This document shows positions 9,775 through 19,023 of a stretch of DNA of 64,000 bases, piece by piece; the first letter of the stretch is position 1, and every line of letters starts with the position of its first letter. This DNA comes from Sphingomonas taxi (lineage in GTDB: Bacteria; Pseudomonadota; Alphaproteobacteria; Sphingomonadales; Sphingomonadaceae). Below the pieces are notes generated by a model. The model did not search any database. It worked only from the letters and a program-made list of their open reading frames with translations, and had not been told where the DNA came from. The stretch is from contig NZ_CP009571.1 in assembly GCF_000764535.1 (NCBI RefSeq), positions 2,599,001 through 2,663,000 of the forward strand, read 5' to 3'. The translations under genes were made by a program, and so were the position numbers.

Positions 9775-9834
9775 CCTGTTCGCCGCCCCGGATCGTGCTA
9801 TCGTAACGGTCCGGGAGCGAACATGGAGGCTGAC

Positions 9835-10152
9835 ATGGCTGTGCTATGGTCCCTGTTGCTTGCGGGCTCGGCGATGCCGGCGGTGCCCGCGCGATTCACC
9901 GCATTGCCCGCGGGCGAGCGGTTGCAGCGGCTCGACGATTTCCGCGATTCGCTGCCCGCCGGCGCGCGGCGACGACTCGACCGCGCCTTGCCGCGATCGG
10001 CGGGCGGCGGCATCGCGCGCTGCGACCATATCGACCGCAGTCGCGCGTCCTGCGAATCGGCGGCCTATCTGCCGGCGCTGCGCACGACCGGTCTGCTGCC
10101 GCGCTTCCTGGCGACGCTGCGAAAGCCGGGCGACAGGGCGTCCGGGCGCTAG
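9835..10152 (+). CDS. Small exported protein of unknown function
   Basis: A 105-residue frame begins MAVLWSLLLAGSAMPAVPA, which looks like a signal peptide. An in-frame ATG 12 nt upstream would add MEAD ahead of it. The mature part is Arg-rich with three cysteines. It starts 60 nt after the GH84 gene and may be co-transcribed with it. Its last codons overlap the 3' end of the convergent phosphatase gene by 4 nt. No family recognised; the high GC content means a spurious frame is possible. Confidence 0.45.
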   Translation: MAVLWSLLLAGSAMPAVPARFTALPAGERLQRLDDFRDSLPAGARRRLDRALPRSAGGGIARCDHIDRSRASCESAAYLPALRTTGLLPRFLATLRKPGDRASGR

Positions 10153-11405
10153 CGCAGCAACGCCGCGCGGAACTCAGCGAGCGTGCACAGGCCGGCGACG
10201 CCACGCGCCTTGCAGCCGGGGATCGGCAGCACCGCGACATAGGGCGCCGCAAGCGGTGCGGCGCTGCGGATCTGATCGAGCGTCTGCGATCGGAAGAGTG
10301 CGCGCACGTATCGGTCCCCGGCGACATCGCGCAGCCGTTCGAAGATGATCGCGCCGCCCGGCGACGGATCGTCGGCGGCGAGGCCCGGGACGCGCCAATG
10401 CAGGTCGAGCAGCCCGCCGAGGCTGGCGATATTGGTGTCGTGGCCGGAGATCATCGTCACCGCCGCGGCCCCGTCGTCGCCAAGCGAATCGGCGATCAGC
10501 GGCGCGAGCAGCGCGAGATTGGCCCTGGCGACGTAGCGCGGACGCGCAAGCAGCCGGAATTCTGCGCTGTGCAGCTCGGACAGCCGGCCGATGTCGGCCG
10601 GCGTGGCGCGGCCCCAGCCGACGTCGGTCATGGCTTTGCCGTCGGCATATTCGAGCAGGAGAATTTGGGCCGCGGTCGAGGCGCGATCGAGCGCACCGGT
10701 AAGCTTGGGGCGCTTGCCGGGTCGTGCGGGGGCGAGGCCGGTCGGCGTGGCGGCGATGCCGCACCCGGGCGTGGGCTTGCCGCAGAGGATGACGTCGAGC
10801 CGCGTCAAGAGCGGGGCGAGGCGGCGTTCCTCGGCGGCGATTCCGGCAGGGCCGGCAGGGCCGGCAGGGCCGGCAGGGCCGGCAGGGCCGGCGGGGCCGG
10901 CGGGACCGGCGGCGGCGAGCACCGCGGCCCGCGCCTCCTCCGCATCGAAGGGCACTGTGCCTTCGTCGATCGGTGAGAACAGCGGGTCGGCGACGTCCTG
11001 TGGCTTGTGCTCGGGCGCCGACGGACAACCGGGAGCCAGTTCGGCGGCGTAGGTGCGTGCGGTCTCGATCGTCCGTTGGTCGCTGTCGGCGACGATGCGG
11101 AGGCGCGCGCAGCCACGGCGCGGCAGCAGACCGGCGGCGGTCCAGGTGGTGCGGTCGTAGCGGGCGATTTGGACCAGCGCGGCGCGGCCGTGCGGCGTGA
11201 GATAGCCGGGTGCGACCGGCCATTGCGGCCATGCGTCGCGCGCACTGCGCGCGGGCAGTGGCGGCGACTTGGTCGGCGGGCGGACGCCGTGGCGCATCAG
11301 CAGCACGACGCGGTCGAGCGTAAGGCCCGCCGGAGCGGCAGGCTCGCGTGCCGCGACGGGAGTGGCCATACCGGCGACCAGCGTGGCGATGAGCAGGCGT
11401 TTCAT
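10149..11405 (-). CDS. Histidine acid phosphatase (phytase/glucose-1-phosphatase family) with collagen-like insert
   Basis: This is a branch-2 histidine acid phosphatase that removes phosphate from esters such as phytate or sugar phosphates in the periplasm. The 418-residue protein starts at MKRLLIATLVAGMATPVAA, a clear signal peptide. The catalytic RHGVRPPTK (His39) and the proton-donor motif SGHDTNI are both present. Between the domains, at about residues 167-188, there are seven Gly-Pro-Ala triplets, which are not normal for this family. The gene lies 73 nt downstream of the TonB receptor on the same strand, so a joint phosphate-ester uptake role is inferred. Phytase and glucose-1-phosphatase cannot be told apart here. 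Confidence 0.9.
   Translation of the reverse strand: MKRLLIATLVAGMATPVAAREPAAPAGLTLDRVVLLMRHGVRPPTKSPPLPARSARDAWPQWPVAPGYLTPHGRAALVQIARYDRTTWTAAGLLPRRGCARLRIVADSDQRTIETARTYAAELAPGCPSAPEHKPQDVADPLFSPIDEGTVPFDAEEARAAVLAAAGPAGPAGPAGPAGPAGPAGPAGIAAEERRLAPLLTRLDVILCGKPTPGCGIAATPTGLAPARPGKRPKLTGALDRASTAAQILLLEYADGKAMTDVGWGRATPADIGRLSELHSAEFRLLARPRYVARANLALLAPLIADSLGDDGAAAVTMISGHDTNIASLGGLLDLHWRVPGLAADDPSPGGAIIFERLRDVAGDRYVRALFRSQTLDQIRSAAPLAAPYVAVLPIPGCKARGVAGLCTLAEFRAALLR
10843..10905. repeat. 9-bp tandem repeat encoding (Gly-Pro-Ala)7
   Basis: Seven 9-bp units, five identical (CCGGCAGGG on the plus strand) and two with single changes, lie in frame inside the phosphatase gene. Near-identical codon use points to recent slippage expansion. 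Confidence 0.95.
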
Positions 11406-11478
11406 GTCTTGTCCTCTCCTGAGGCGGCGATCGCCACCCGTCGGGTGCTGCACCTGTCGCAGCACCTTCCCTCGTCGC

Positions 11479-14061
11479 CTAGAAGTGCAGCTGGGCGCCC
11501 CAGCGGAAGCTGTAGCCATAGCGTTCGCGCTCGACCAATTGCGGCTTCGATCCGATATAGCGACGCCACGCCGCATCGGTGAGGTTGAGCGCCTGACCGA
11601 AGAAGGTGAGCTGCGGCGTCACTTCATAGCTGAGGTTGACGTCGAGCTGGCCGTTGCTGTCGGTATATTGGTCGGTCGCCGCACTGGTGCCGATCGTATC
11701 GAGGTAGGGCGAGCGATAGGAGTAAGCGGCGCGAATCGCGACGCCGTATTTCTCGTAGAAGACCTGTGCGGTGCCGACGTCGCGCGACTGGAGGAACAAC
11801 GGCAGGTCGCCGGTGCGCGGCGGCTGGCCGGGAACGGTGCCGCTGCCATGACCGGTGATATGCGCGTAATTGACCGCGAAGCCGAAGCCGTCGAGCGCAC
11901 CCGGCAGGAAGGTGAAGCGGACCTGCGCGTTCGCCTCGATGCCCTGCACCTCGGCCTTGTCGAGATTGAGCGGCTGGACGACGTTGACGCCGGTCAACGC
12001 CTGGCCGGCATAGGTGCCCGACTGGCTGATCCGCGTGCCCGTGTAGATCGGATCGTCGATATGTTTGTAGAAATAGCCGACCGACAGAAGCCCCTGCCCC
12101 GGCAAATAATATTCGACCGCGCCGTCGAGATTGACCGCCTTGTAGGGCTTGAGGTCGGGATTGCCGAGCGTGACCGTCGTCGGCGAGGTGGTCGTGTCGA
12201 CCGCGACATAGGGCGACAGATCGGGGTAGTTCGGGCGGCCGATCGCGGTGGTCGCGGCACCGCGGACGATCAGGCCGTTCGCCACCTCCCATTTGGCGTT
12301 GAGGCCCGGAAAGACGTCGGTGTAGCTCTTGCGGCCGAAGGCGTTGTAATCGGCGTTCAGCGCCGAGGCGGCGGTGATGAGCTTGCCCTTGGTCCGGTCG
12401 CGGGTGTTCTCGACGCGGACGCCGGGCACCAGTGTCAGCGTGCCGAGATGGAGCGTGGCCATCGCATAGCCCGCCGCGATGCTCTCGCGCACGTCATAGT
12501 CGTTGGCGAGACTGTTGGTGCGGCTCGACCCGACGTTGACCGCGATCGTGCCGGGATTGGCGGCGAGGAACGCCTGCGCACGATCGTAGCCGACCCGCAC
12601 CGGAAAGGGATAGGCACCGTCGTAGAAGCTGGTGTCGCCGAGATAGGAGACGTTGGCGAGCGTGAAGCTGCGGCCGGTGGTGAGACCGTAATTGAGCACG
12701 TCGCGCGCATTGGTCTTGTGGCGGTCGAGATATTTCGCACCGATTTTGATGCTGCTGTCGCTGCCGAGGCTCAGCGGCACGGTGAGGTCGGCGCGCCCCT
12801 GCCACAAGGTTTCCACCGCATTGCGCGTCTCGTAATTGACGCTGTTGAAGCCATAGGCGCTCTGGTTGGCGTTGGGCTGCACCGTCGGCGTGAAGACATA
12901 GGGCGTGTCGGACACGTCGTAATTGACGGTCAGCGCGCTGCCGCCGGTCCGGAAATTATATTCGGAACGCAGCGGGTCGCGCTTCTGCGCGCGGGTCCAG
13001 CCGCCGGCGAGATCGAGCGTCGCGTCGCCACCGAACGCGAAGCTGCCGCCGCCCTGCACCGACTTGGTGTTGTCCGTCTCCTGCCGGCGGCGGACGCGGA
13101 CGCTGCCGCGACCGCGGAAGGTGCCGGTGGTCGCGGTCTGATTGGTGAAGGCAGACTGGTTGTCGATGATGAACTGGTCGCGCGTCTCATTGTCGTCGAA
13201 CCGCGACAAGGTGCCGCGCAGGAACAGCTTGACCGCATCGCTCGGCCGCCAGTCGAGATTGAGGACGACGCCCTTGCGGGTGCGGGTCAGATTGTAATCG
13301 CGCAGCCCCTGCTGGTCCGGCAGGCCGGCGACCCATTTGGTCGAGCCCTGAAAGTTCTCCGACTCGATCGGCCGCTTCGAATAATTGACCGAGAGCACCG
13401 CGCCGAACTGGCCGTCCGGGCCGAACAGGCCGCCGACCTGCGCGTCGCCCTCCCACGGATGGCCGCCGTTGAGGTGATAGGCGCCATATTGGATGCGCGC
13501 ATCGGCGAAGAGCGGCTTGTTGCGGTCGAACGCGGTCAGCGTGCGGATGTTGACCTCACCACCGATCGCATTGGCATCCTGGTCCGCAGTCAGCGACTTG
13601 GTGACGACGATCGAGTTGATCAGCGCCGAGGGGATGTCGTCGAGCTTGACCTGACGGCCGTCGGGCTCGGGCGCCGGCAACGTCAGGCCGTTGAGCACGA
13701 CGTTGACGAGATTGGGGTTGATGCCGCGGATGATGACATAGCGGCCCTCGCCCTGATCGTTGGCGACCGACAGTCCGGGCAGGCGGCGCACCGCCTCGGC
13801 GACGTTCTGGTCGGGCAGTTTGCCGACATCGTTGGCGTAGAGCGCTTCGACGAAATTGTCGGCGCGGCGCTTGGTCTCGATCGCCTTCTTCTCGCCCTGC
13901 GCGGTGCCGACGACGAGGATATCGGCATCGGTCTGCACGCCGGCCTGCGCCGCTTCCTGCGCGGTCGCGGTGTCGTGCGCCGCATCGCTGCTCTGCGCCG
14001 CCGCCGGCACCGCGAACAGGCCGAGCGCGGACACGCCCGCCATCAGTGCAACAGTCTTCAT
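11479..14061 (-). CDS. TonB-dependent outer-membrane receptor
   Basis: A gated outer-membrane channel energised by TonB. With the start at 14061 (GGGGGA 8 nt upstream) it has 860 residues. A signal peptide (MKTVALMAGVSALGLFAVPAAAQ split site near residue 24) precedes a plug domain with LPDQNVAEAVRRLPG and RGINPNLVNVVLNG. The long beta-barrel ends in the aromatic C-terminus FRWGAQLHF required for assembly. No CarboxypepD-like N-terminal extension or STN domain is visible. It precedes the acid phosphatase gene by 73 nt. The likely substrate is a phosphorylated compound such as phytate or its products (inference from context). Confidence 0.93.
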   Translation of the reverse strand: MKTVALMAGVSALGLFAVPAAAQSSDAAHDTATAQEAAQAGVQTDADILVVGTAQGEKKAIETKRRADNFVEALYANDVGKLPDQNVAEAVRRLPGLSVANDQGEGRYVIIRGINPNLVNVVLNGLTLPAPEPDGRQVKLDDIPSALINSIVVTKSLTADQDANAIGGEVNIRTLTAFDRNKPLFADARIQYGAYHLNGGHPWEGDAQVGGLFGPDGQFGAVLSVNYSKRPIESENFQGSTKWVAGLPDQQGLRDYNLTRTRKGVVLNLDWRPSDAVKLFLRGTLSRFDDNETRDQFIIDNQSAFTNQTATTGTFRGRGSVRVRRRQETDNTKSVQGGGSFAFGGDATLDLAGGWTRAQKRDPLRSEYNFRTGGSALTVNYDVSDTPYVFTPTVQPNANQSAYGFNSVNYETRNAVETLWQGRADLTVPLSLGSDSSIKIGAKYLDRHKTNARDVLNYGLTTGRSFTLANVSYLGDTSFYDGAYPFPVRVGYDRAQAFLAANPGTIAVNVGSSRTNSLANDYDVRESIAAGYAMATLHLGTLTLVPGVRVENTRDRTKGKLITAASALNADYNAFGRKSYTDVFPGLNAKWEVANGLIVRGAATTAIGRPNYPDLSPYVAVDTTTSPTTVTLGNPDLKPYKAVNLDGAVEYYLPGQGLLSVGYFYKHIDDPIYTGTRISQSGTYAGQALTGVNVVQPLNLDKAEVQGIEANAQVRFTFLPGALDGFGFAVNYAHITGHGSGTVPGQPPRTGDLPLFLQSRDVGTAQVFYEKYGVAIRAAYSYRSPYLDTIGTSAATDQYTDSNGQLDVNLSYEVTPQLTFFGQALNLTDAAWRRYIGSKPQLVERERYGYSFRWGAQLHF

Positions 14062-14228
14062 CACCACATCCCCCACGCGCTCCCGGGGAGCGCCCAAGCG
14101 GGCGGGCTAGGCAGGCCGAATGACAGAATGGCGGCATTTGCATAACCGTTCTGTTACGTTGCCGGTCTGCAACAGCACGTGTCCGAACAACCGCCATCCG
14201 TTTGGAATTCAGACCGGGAACCTTGGAC

Positions 14229-16106
14229 TCATGCCGCGCCATCCGACGTCGCGGCGCGGAGCGTCAGGATGGCGACCGCGCCCATGCCCCGGCCCTCGCT
14301 CTCCAGCCGCAGCGTGCCGCCCATCGCGGTCATCGAATTGGCGCACCAGTGCAGGCCGAGGCCACCGGATTTGTGTTCGCGGGTCGAGAAGCCGCGCTGG
14401 AATACGGTCGCACCGGTGGCGGCATCGAAGCCTTCGCCGTCGTCGCGGATGTGGACGGTCACCACGTCGCCCGATTGGTGGATCGACACGCCGATGCTGC
14501 CGCTGTCGCTGCCGGTGGCGGCGACCGCCTCGGCGGCATTGCCGAGCAGGTTGCCGATCACCTGGCTGAGGATGACGCGATTGGCGCGCACGTAATACGA
14601 CCCGGCGGGAAAGCTGAACGCGATCGAGGCGGCATCGGCATAGCGCGCGATCGCGGCGTTGCGCGCGACGATGTCGCTGAGGTCGCAGCGTTCGAGATGC
14701 GGGCGGTCGTGCGCCTGCTGCTGCTGCTGGCCGATGATCTCAAGCACGTGCGCCATCGCCTCGCGGCCGACGCGCAGCTCGCCGCGCATCGTCTCGCGCC
14801 CGGCGACCTCGGCCGCGAAGGCAGCGGTGACGAAGGTCGCGAGCCGCGCGCGGCGTTCGGGCGGAAGCGCCTCCAGCGCGAGTTCGGCGAGCGCGCGCTC
14901 GACGGTGGCGCGATCGATCGGCGGCGGCTGGGCGATGCCCTGGGTCAGGATGGTGCTGATCGGGGTGAGCGCGTTGCGGACGTTGTGCATCACCGCCACC
15001 GCGCTCTCGCTGCGACCGAGCGCGAAGCTCTGCACCTCGATCTGCTCGCGCAGGTCCTTGAGCTGCGCGAGCATCGCGTTGAGGCTGCGGCCGAGCGAGC
15101 CGAATTCGTCGCGGCGGCGATCGCCCTCGAACAAGGCGATCGATCCGGAGGCGCGGACGCGCTGCATGTGGCGCTCGACGCGCTGCAACGGCGCCAGCAC
15201 CAGCCGGGCGATCACCCGGCGCAGCACGAGAAGCACGATCAGCAGCAGCAAGGTCGAACCGGCGACCGCCAACAGCAGCATGCGCCGGCCGAGCAGGGTC
15301 GCGTCGCGGGTGACGTCGAAGCGCGCGGTGGCGATCGCGCGGCCATCGGGCGCACGGATCGGCACGGCGATCGTCATCCGCCCGCGGGCCGATGCGACAT
15401 GGCCGCTGGCATCCGCGGCGGGACCGATCCGGGCGTCGAGCCGCAACAAATCGGAGAGCTGGCGCGCGGTCAGCACGCGCGCCATCAGCACATAGCCACG
15501 CGGATCGCCGCTGCCGTCGGACCGGCGCACCCGCGCGACGCCGATCGCGGCGATGTCGGGGCCGACGCGCGCGTAGAAATGCGCCGACGCGCCTTTGCCG
15601 AGGATGCGGGCGAGATCCGCATCGGCGGCGACCTGCGCCAACGCCGCCTGCAGCGCGCGGTGCGTCGCCCCCGAGGACGCATCGCGCCAGCGCGCGACGC
15701 GGACGCCGCCGTCAGCCGAGACATAGGCGATGCCCTGCACCCCGAGATCGCGCAGCGCACGTCGCGAGACGCCGTCGCGCTCGAATGCGGCGGCCGCGGG
15801 CGACGCCGGCGGCGGCGTCGCCATATAATCGTAGCCCTGCGTCCAATCGCCATAGTCCCGGACCGCGGTTTCGACCTTGGCGGCATAATCGGCGAGCGCC
15901 GCACGGGTTCGGTCGACGTGCCCCTGTACGGCCTTGGCCTCCAAAGCGTCGAAGCTCGGCGTGATGATCCCGGCGAGCAGCACGGTGATGCCGAGCGCAC
16001 CGATGACGCCGACCAAGGTGAGGATGAGCACCAATTTGGCGCCGAGCGACATCGCCCGCCCCGGTCGCGCGCGCCAGGACCACGCCGCGAGCGCGGGAAG
16101 GCGCAT
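14229..16106 (-). CDS. Sensor histidine kinase with CHASE4-like periplasmic domain
   Basis: A 625-residue membrane sensor kinase. One membrane helix (about residues 24-50) leads into a periplasmic region with ETAVRDYGDWTQGYDYM, typical of CHASE4. A second helix (about 275-295) and a HAMP-like linker follow. The phosphorylated His is in VMHNVRNALTPIST, a divergent H-box rather than HELRTPL. The ATPase has GNLLGNAAEAV, RDDGEGFD and GGLGLHWCAN. Its ATG overlaps the stop of the upstream response-regulator gene by one base (TGATG), so the two are translationally coupled. The signal is unknown. Confidence 0.88.
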   Translation of the reverse strand: MRLPALAAWSWRARPGRAMSLGAKLVLILTLVGVIGALGITVLLAGIITPSFDALEAKAVQGHVDRTRAALADYAAKVETAVRDYGDWTQGYDYMATPPPASPAAAAFERDGVSRRALRDLGVQGIAYVSADGGVRVARWRDASSGATHRALQAALAQVAADADLARILGKGASAHFYARVGPDIAAIGVARVRRSDGSGDPRGYVLMARVLTARQLSDLLRLDARIGPAADASGHVASARGRMTIAVPIRAPDGRAIATARFDVTRDATLLGRRMLLLAVAGSTLLLLIVLLVLRRVIARLVLAPLQRVERHMQRVRASGSIALFEGDRRRDEFGSLGRSLNAMLAQLKDLREQIEVQSFALGRSESAVAVMHNVRNALTPISTILTQGIAQPPPIDRATVERALAELALEALPPERRARLATFVTAAFAAEVAGRETMRGELRVGREAMAHVLEIIGQQQQQAHDRPHLERCDLSDIVARNAAIARYADAASIAFSFPAGSYYVRANRVILSQVIGNLLGNAAEAVAATGSDSGSIGVSIHQSGDVVTVHIRDDGEGFDAATGATVFQRGFSTREHKSGGLGLHWCANSMTAMGGTLRLESEGRGMGAVAILTLRAATSDGAA

Positions 16107-18016
16107 CAGCCGTTGGTTCCGGTATCCGCCCGGTCGCCTGGCGTACCGCCGATCACCCGCCGCTCGGCAAGCGCGATCGCATGGTCGGCGGCGACCGGCG
16201 GCGAGAAGAAGAAGCCCTGCAGGTGGCTGGTGCCGGCGAGACGCAGCGCCTGCACCTGTGCCGGCGTCTCGACGCCCTCGGCGATCACCTCCAGCCCCAG
16301 CGCCCGGCCGAGATGGATGATCGAATGGACGATCGCCGCGCTCTCGCGCTCGCGCCCCATGCCGTCGATGAAGCTGCGATCGATCTTGAGGCTATCGAGC
16401 GCGAATTTGCGGATGTTGTAGAGCGAGGAATAGCCGGTGCCGAAATCGTCGAGCGCGATGCGGAAGCCCATCTGGCGGAGGCGATAGAGCGTCTCGGCGG
16501 CGCGCTCGGCATCGTCGAAGATCGCGGTTTCGGTGATCTCGATCTGGACGCGGCCGGGCAGCACGCCGGCCCGCTGGACGCTCTCCATGACATGGCCGAC
16601 GAAATTGTGGCGGCGGAACTGGCGCGGCGAGAAATTAACCGAGACATATTGGCCGGGGAAGCGCTGCACCGTCTTCAGCGCCTCGTCGAGAATCCAGTCG
16701 CCGAGATCGTGGATGACGTTCGATTCCTCGGCGATCGGGATGAAGATCGCCGGGCTGATCGGCCCATATTCCTCGGTGTTCCAGCGTACCAGCGCCTCGA
16801 AGCCGATCACCTCGAGGTCGCCGCGGCCGACGATCGGCTGATAGACGAGGCTGAGTTCGCCGCGACCGATCGCGGCGGCGAGCCCCTGTTCCACACGGCG
16901 GCGGAACCGGATGCCCTCGTCCATGCTCTCGTCGAACAGGCGGGTGACGCTGCGGCCGGCGCGCTTGGCGTCGTTGAGCGCGAGGTCGGCGCGGCGCAGC
17001 GCGTCGATCGGGTCGCAGCCGCTGCCCTCGACGACGACGACCCCGGCGGAGGCGCCGCTCTGCACCGAATTGCCGAACACCTGATGCGTGCCCGCGCAGG
17101 CGGCGACGATGCGGTCGCACGCCATCACCGCGGCGTCCTCGCCGGCGGCGTCGAACAGCACGCCGAATTCGTCGCCGCCGAGCCGCGCGACGACCGCGCC
17201 TGCGGGCGCATGCGCCTGGAGGATGGCATAGACGTCGCGGATCAGCGCGTCGCCGGCGAGATGGCCGAGCGTATCGTTGACGATCTTGAACCGGTCGAGA
17301 TCGAACATCGCGGTCGCGAACAGGCCGGGGCGGCGGGCGCGATCGCCGAGCGCACGCAGGAAGGCAAGCCGGTTGGGCGCATCGGTGAGCGAATCGTGCG
17401 TCGCCATGTGCAGCGCGCGGCTCTCGTTGGCGGCGAGTTCGGCGGCCTGTTCCTCGAGCTGGACGATCTGCTGCGCGAGCTGCACACGCGCTGCGGCGAG
17501 TTCGCGGTCCACCTCCCAGCGGCGGGCCAGCGCGGTCGCGGTCTGGATGATCTCGGCGACTTCGAAGGGCTTGGCGATGTAGAAGATCTTGTCGACGGGA
17601 CCGGCGACCTTGCTGATCTCGATCGGCGAGAAGTCCGAAAAGCCGGTGACGATGCACAGGTTGATCTCGGGATCGATCGCGCGGATGCGGCGCGCGGTCT
17701 CGCGTCCGTCGATGCCGGGGGGCATGCGGATGTCGATGAAGGCGACGGCATATGGCGTGCCGGCAGCCTGCGCCGCCTCGACCGCGGCGACCGCCTCATG
17801 CCCCTGATGGCAGAGGGTAAGGTCGAACGGCTCGGCTTCGTCGGGATCGTGCGCGGCATCGGCACCGAACAGATCCACCGCCATCACGCCGAGCGCATCC
17901 TCTTCCGCCCCGCGCTGGCGGACGAAGCTGCGGACGTAACTGTCGTGCATCGCCGGCTCGTCGTCGACGACGAGCAGGCGCCGGGGTGACAGGCGTTCGG
18001 GTGCAGCGGCAGTCAT
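16106..18016 (-). CDS. Response regulator with GGDEF and EAL domains (c-di-GMP turnover)
   Basis: A 636-residue cytoplasmic protein. The REC domain contains VVDDEPAM, the phospho-acceptor region AFIDIRMPPG and the Lys in AKPFE. A coiled linker leads to the diguanylate cyclase domain with intact RLGGDEFG, then an EAL phosphodiesterase domain with GFEALVRW, DDFGTGYSS and LKIDRSFID. Both active sites look complete, so it could make and break c-di-GMP depending on phosphorylation. I chose the ATG at 18016; a GTG 6 nt upstream has better spacing to GAGGAGAGGG and is an alternative. It is coupled to the kinase gene downstream. Confidence 0.92.
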   Translation of the reverse strand: MTAAAPERLSPRRLLVVDDEPAMHDSYVRSFVRQRGAEEDALGVMAVDLFGADAAHDPDEAEPFDLTLCHQGHEAVAAVEAAQAAGTPYAVAFIDIRMPPGIDGRETARRIRAIDPEINLCIVTGFSDFSPIEISKVAGPVDKIFYIAKPFEVAEIIQTATALARRWEVDRELAAARVQLAQQIVQLEEQAAELAANESRALHMATHDSLTDAPNRLAFLRALGDRARRPGLFATAMFDLDRFKIVNDTLGHLAGDALIRDVYAILQAHAPAGAVVARLGGDEFGVLFDAAGEDAAVMACDRIVAACAGTHQVFGNSVQSGASAGVVVVEGSGCDPIDALRRADLALNDAKRAGRSVTRLFDESMDEGIRFRRRVEQGLAAAIGRGELSLVYQPIVGRGDLEVIGFEALVRWNTEEYGPISPAIFIPIAEESNVIHDLGDWILDEALKTVQRFPGQYVSVNFSPRQFRRHNFVGHVMESVQRAGVLPGRVQIEITETAIFDDAERAAETLYRLRQMGFRIALDDFGTGYSSLYNIRKFALDSLKIDRSFIDGMGRERESAAIVHSIIHLGRALGLEVIAEGVETPAQVQALRLAGTSHLQGFFFSPPVAADHAIALAERRVIGGTPGDRADTGTNG

Positions 18017-18064
18017 CGACACGAACTTCCCTCTCCTCATTGGCAGAGAGGTAAGCAAATACGG

Positions 18065-18979
18065 TTAAAGGGCCGTGAACGACTTCAATTGCTGTTCGAG
18101 TGCCTGACCGCCGAGCACGATCGCGCCGAGTGGCCCCGCATTGCCGCCGAGCGCCGGCGGGACGACGAACGAAGGCTCGGCGATTTCGGGCAGAGCGATA
18201 TAGCCGGCGAGGCTCTTGACCATCGCGGCGCGGATGCGCGGGAAGAGATGGTCGTTGCCGACCATCACGCCGCCGCCCATGACGATCCGCCGCGGCACGC
18301 CGGTGAGCACCAGCGTATGGCAGAGCTGCGCGAGGACATGGGCGACCGGCTCCCAGACGGGATCGTCGGCGGCGATGTCCTCGCCCTTCTTGCCGGCACG
18401 CGCGCCGATCGCGGGGCCGGCGGCGAGCCCCTCCAGACACCCGCCGTGGAACGGGCAGATGCCGATCCAGTCGTCGCCGGTCAGCCGGTCGGGGCGGATA
18501 TGGCCCAATTCGCTGTGGGTGAGGCCGTCGACCGGCACGCCGCCGGCGATCAGACCGACGCCGATGCCGGTGCCGACCGTCACATAGGCGACATCGCGCA
18601 GCCCTTCGGCGGCGCCCCAGCGCGCCTCGGCCAGCGCGGCGCCGACGACATCGGTATGGAAACCGGTCGGCACCTCGTAGCGCGCGGCGAGCCGCTTGGC
18701 GACGTCGGTGCCTGCCCAATGCGGCTTGGGGGTCGAGGTGACATGGCCGTAATCGGCAGCATGCCGGTCGATCGAGATCGGCCCGAAGCTGGCGATGCCG
18801 AGCGCGTCGAACTTGCCCCAGCCGTCGAGGACATGCTCGATCCCCGCCAGCGTCTCCTCGGGCCGGGTGGTCGGCAATTGGACGCGATCCTCGATCGCAT
18901 CCGGCCCGCGCGCCAGCAGGCAGACGATCTTGGTCCCACCCAATTCGATACCGGCTACCAGAGGGGGGACGCTGACCAC
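18065..18979 (-). CDS. ROK-family sugar kinase, probable fructokinase
   Basis: A cytoplasmic ATP-dependent hexose kinase of the ROK family, 304 residues. The N-terminal phosphate loop GIELGGTKIVC and the second motif TVGTGIGVGLIAGG are present. The zinc-binding region reads GHIRPDRL followed by CPFHGGCLEG, the arrangement seen in Bacillus-type fructokinases rather than the Cys-rich glucokinase form. It is preceded by AGGAG and transcribed alone on the minus strand. Fructose is the best guess for substrate; mannose or glucose is possible. Confidence 0.85.
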   Translation of the reverse strand: MVSVPPLVAGIELGGTKIVCLLARGPDAIEDRVQLPTTRPEETLAGIEHVLDGWGKFDALGIASFGPISIDRHAADYGHVTSTPKPHWAGTDVAKRLAARYEVPTGFHTDVVGAALAEARWGAAEGLRDVAYVTVGTGIGVGLIAGGVPVDGLTHSELGHIRPDRLTGDDWIGICPFHGGCLEGLAAGPAIGARAGKKGEDIAADDPVWEPVAHVLAQLCHTLVLTGVPRRIVMGGGVMVGNDHLFPRIRAAMVKSLAGYIALPEIAEPSFVVPPALGGNAGPLGAIVLGGQALEQQLKSFTAL

Positions 18980-19023
18980 GATCGTTTCTCCTTAGGATGC
19001 GCGCGTTAGCCGAGAACGGCGGG

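Noticed and set aside
10843..10905. Short tandem repeat considered as a CRISPR-like array
   Set aside because: The 9-bp units are directly adjacent with no spacers and keep the reading frame of the phosphatase gene.
14119..14125. CTGTCAT upstream of the TonB receptor as a Pho box
   Set aside because: Only one heptamer is present; the second at 11-nt spacing is not recognisable. Kept only as a hint in the phosphate-ester finding.
11269..14145. A 958-residue plus-strand open frame opposite the TonB receptor
   Set aside because: The receptor on the minus strand has a signal peptide, plug motifs and an aromatic C-terminus; the plus frame is a shadow.
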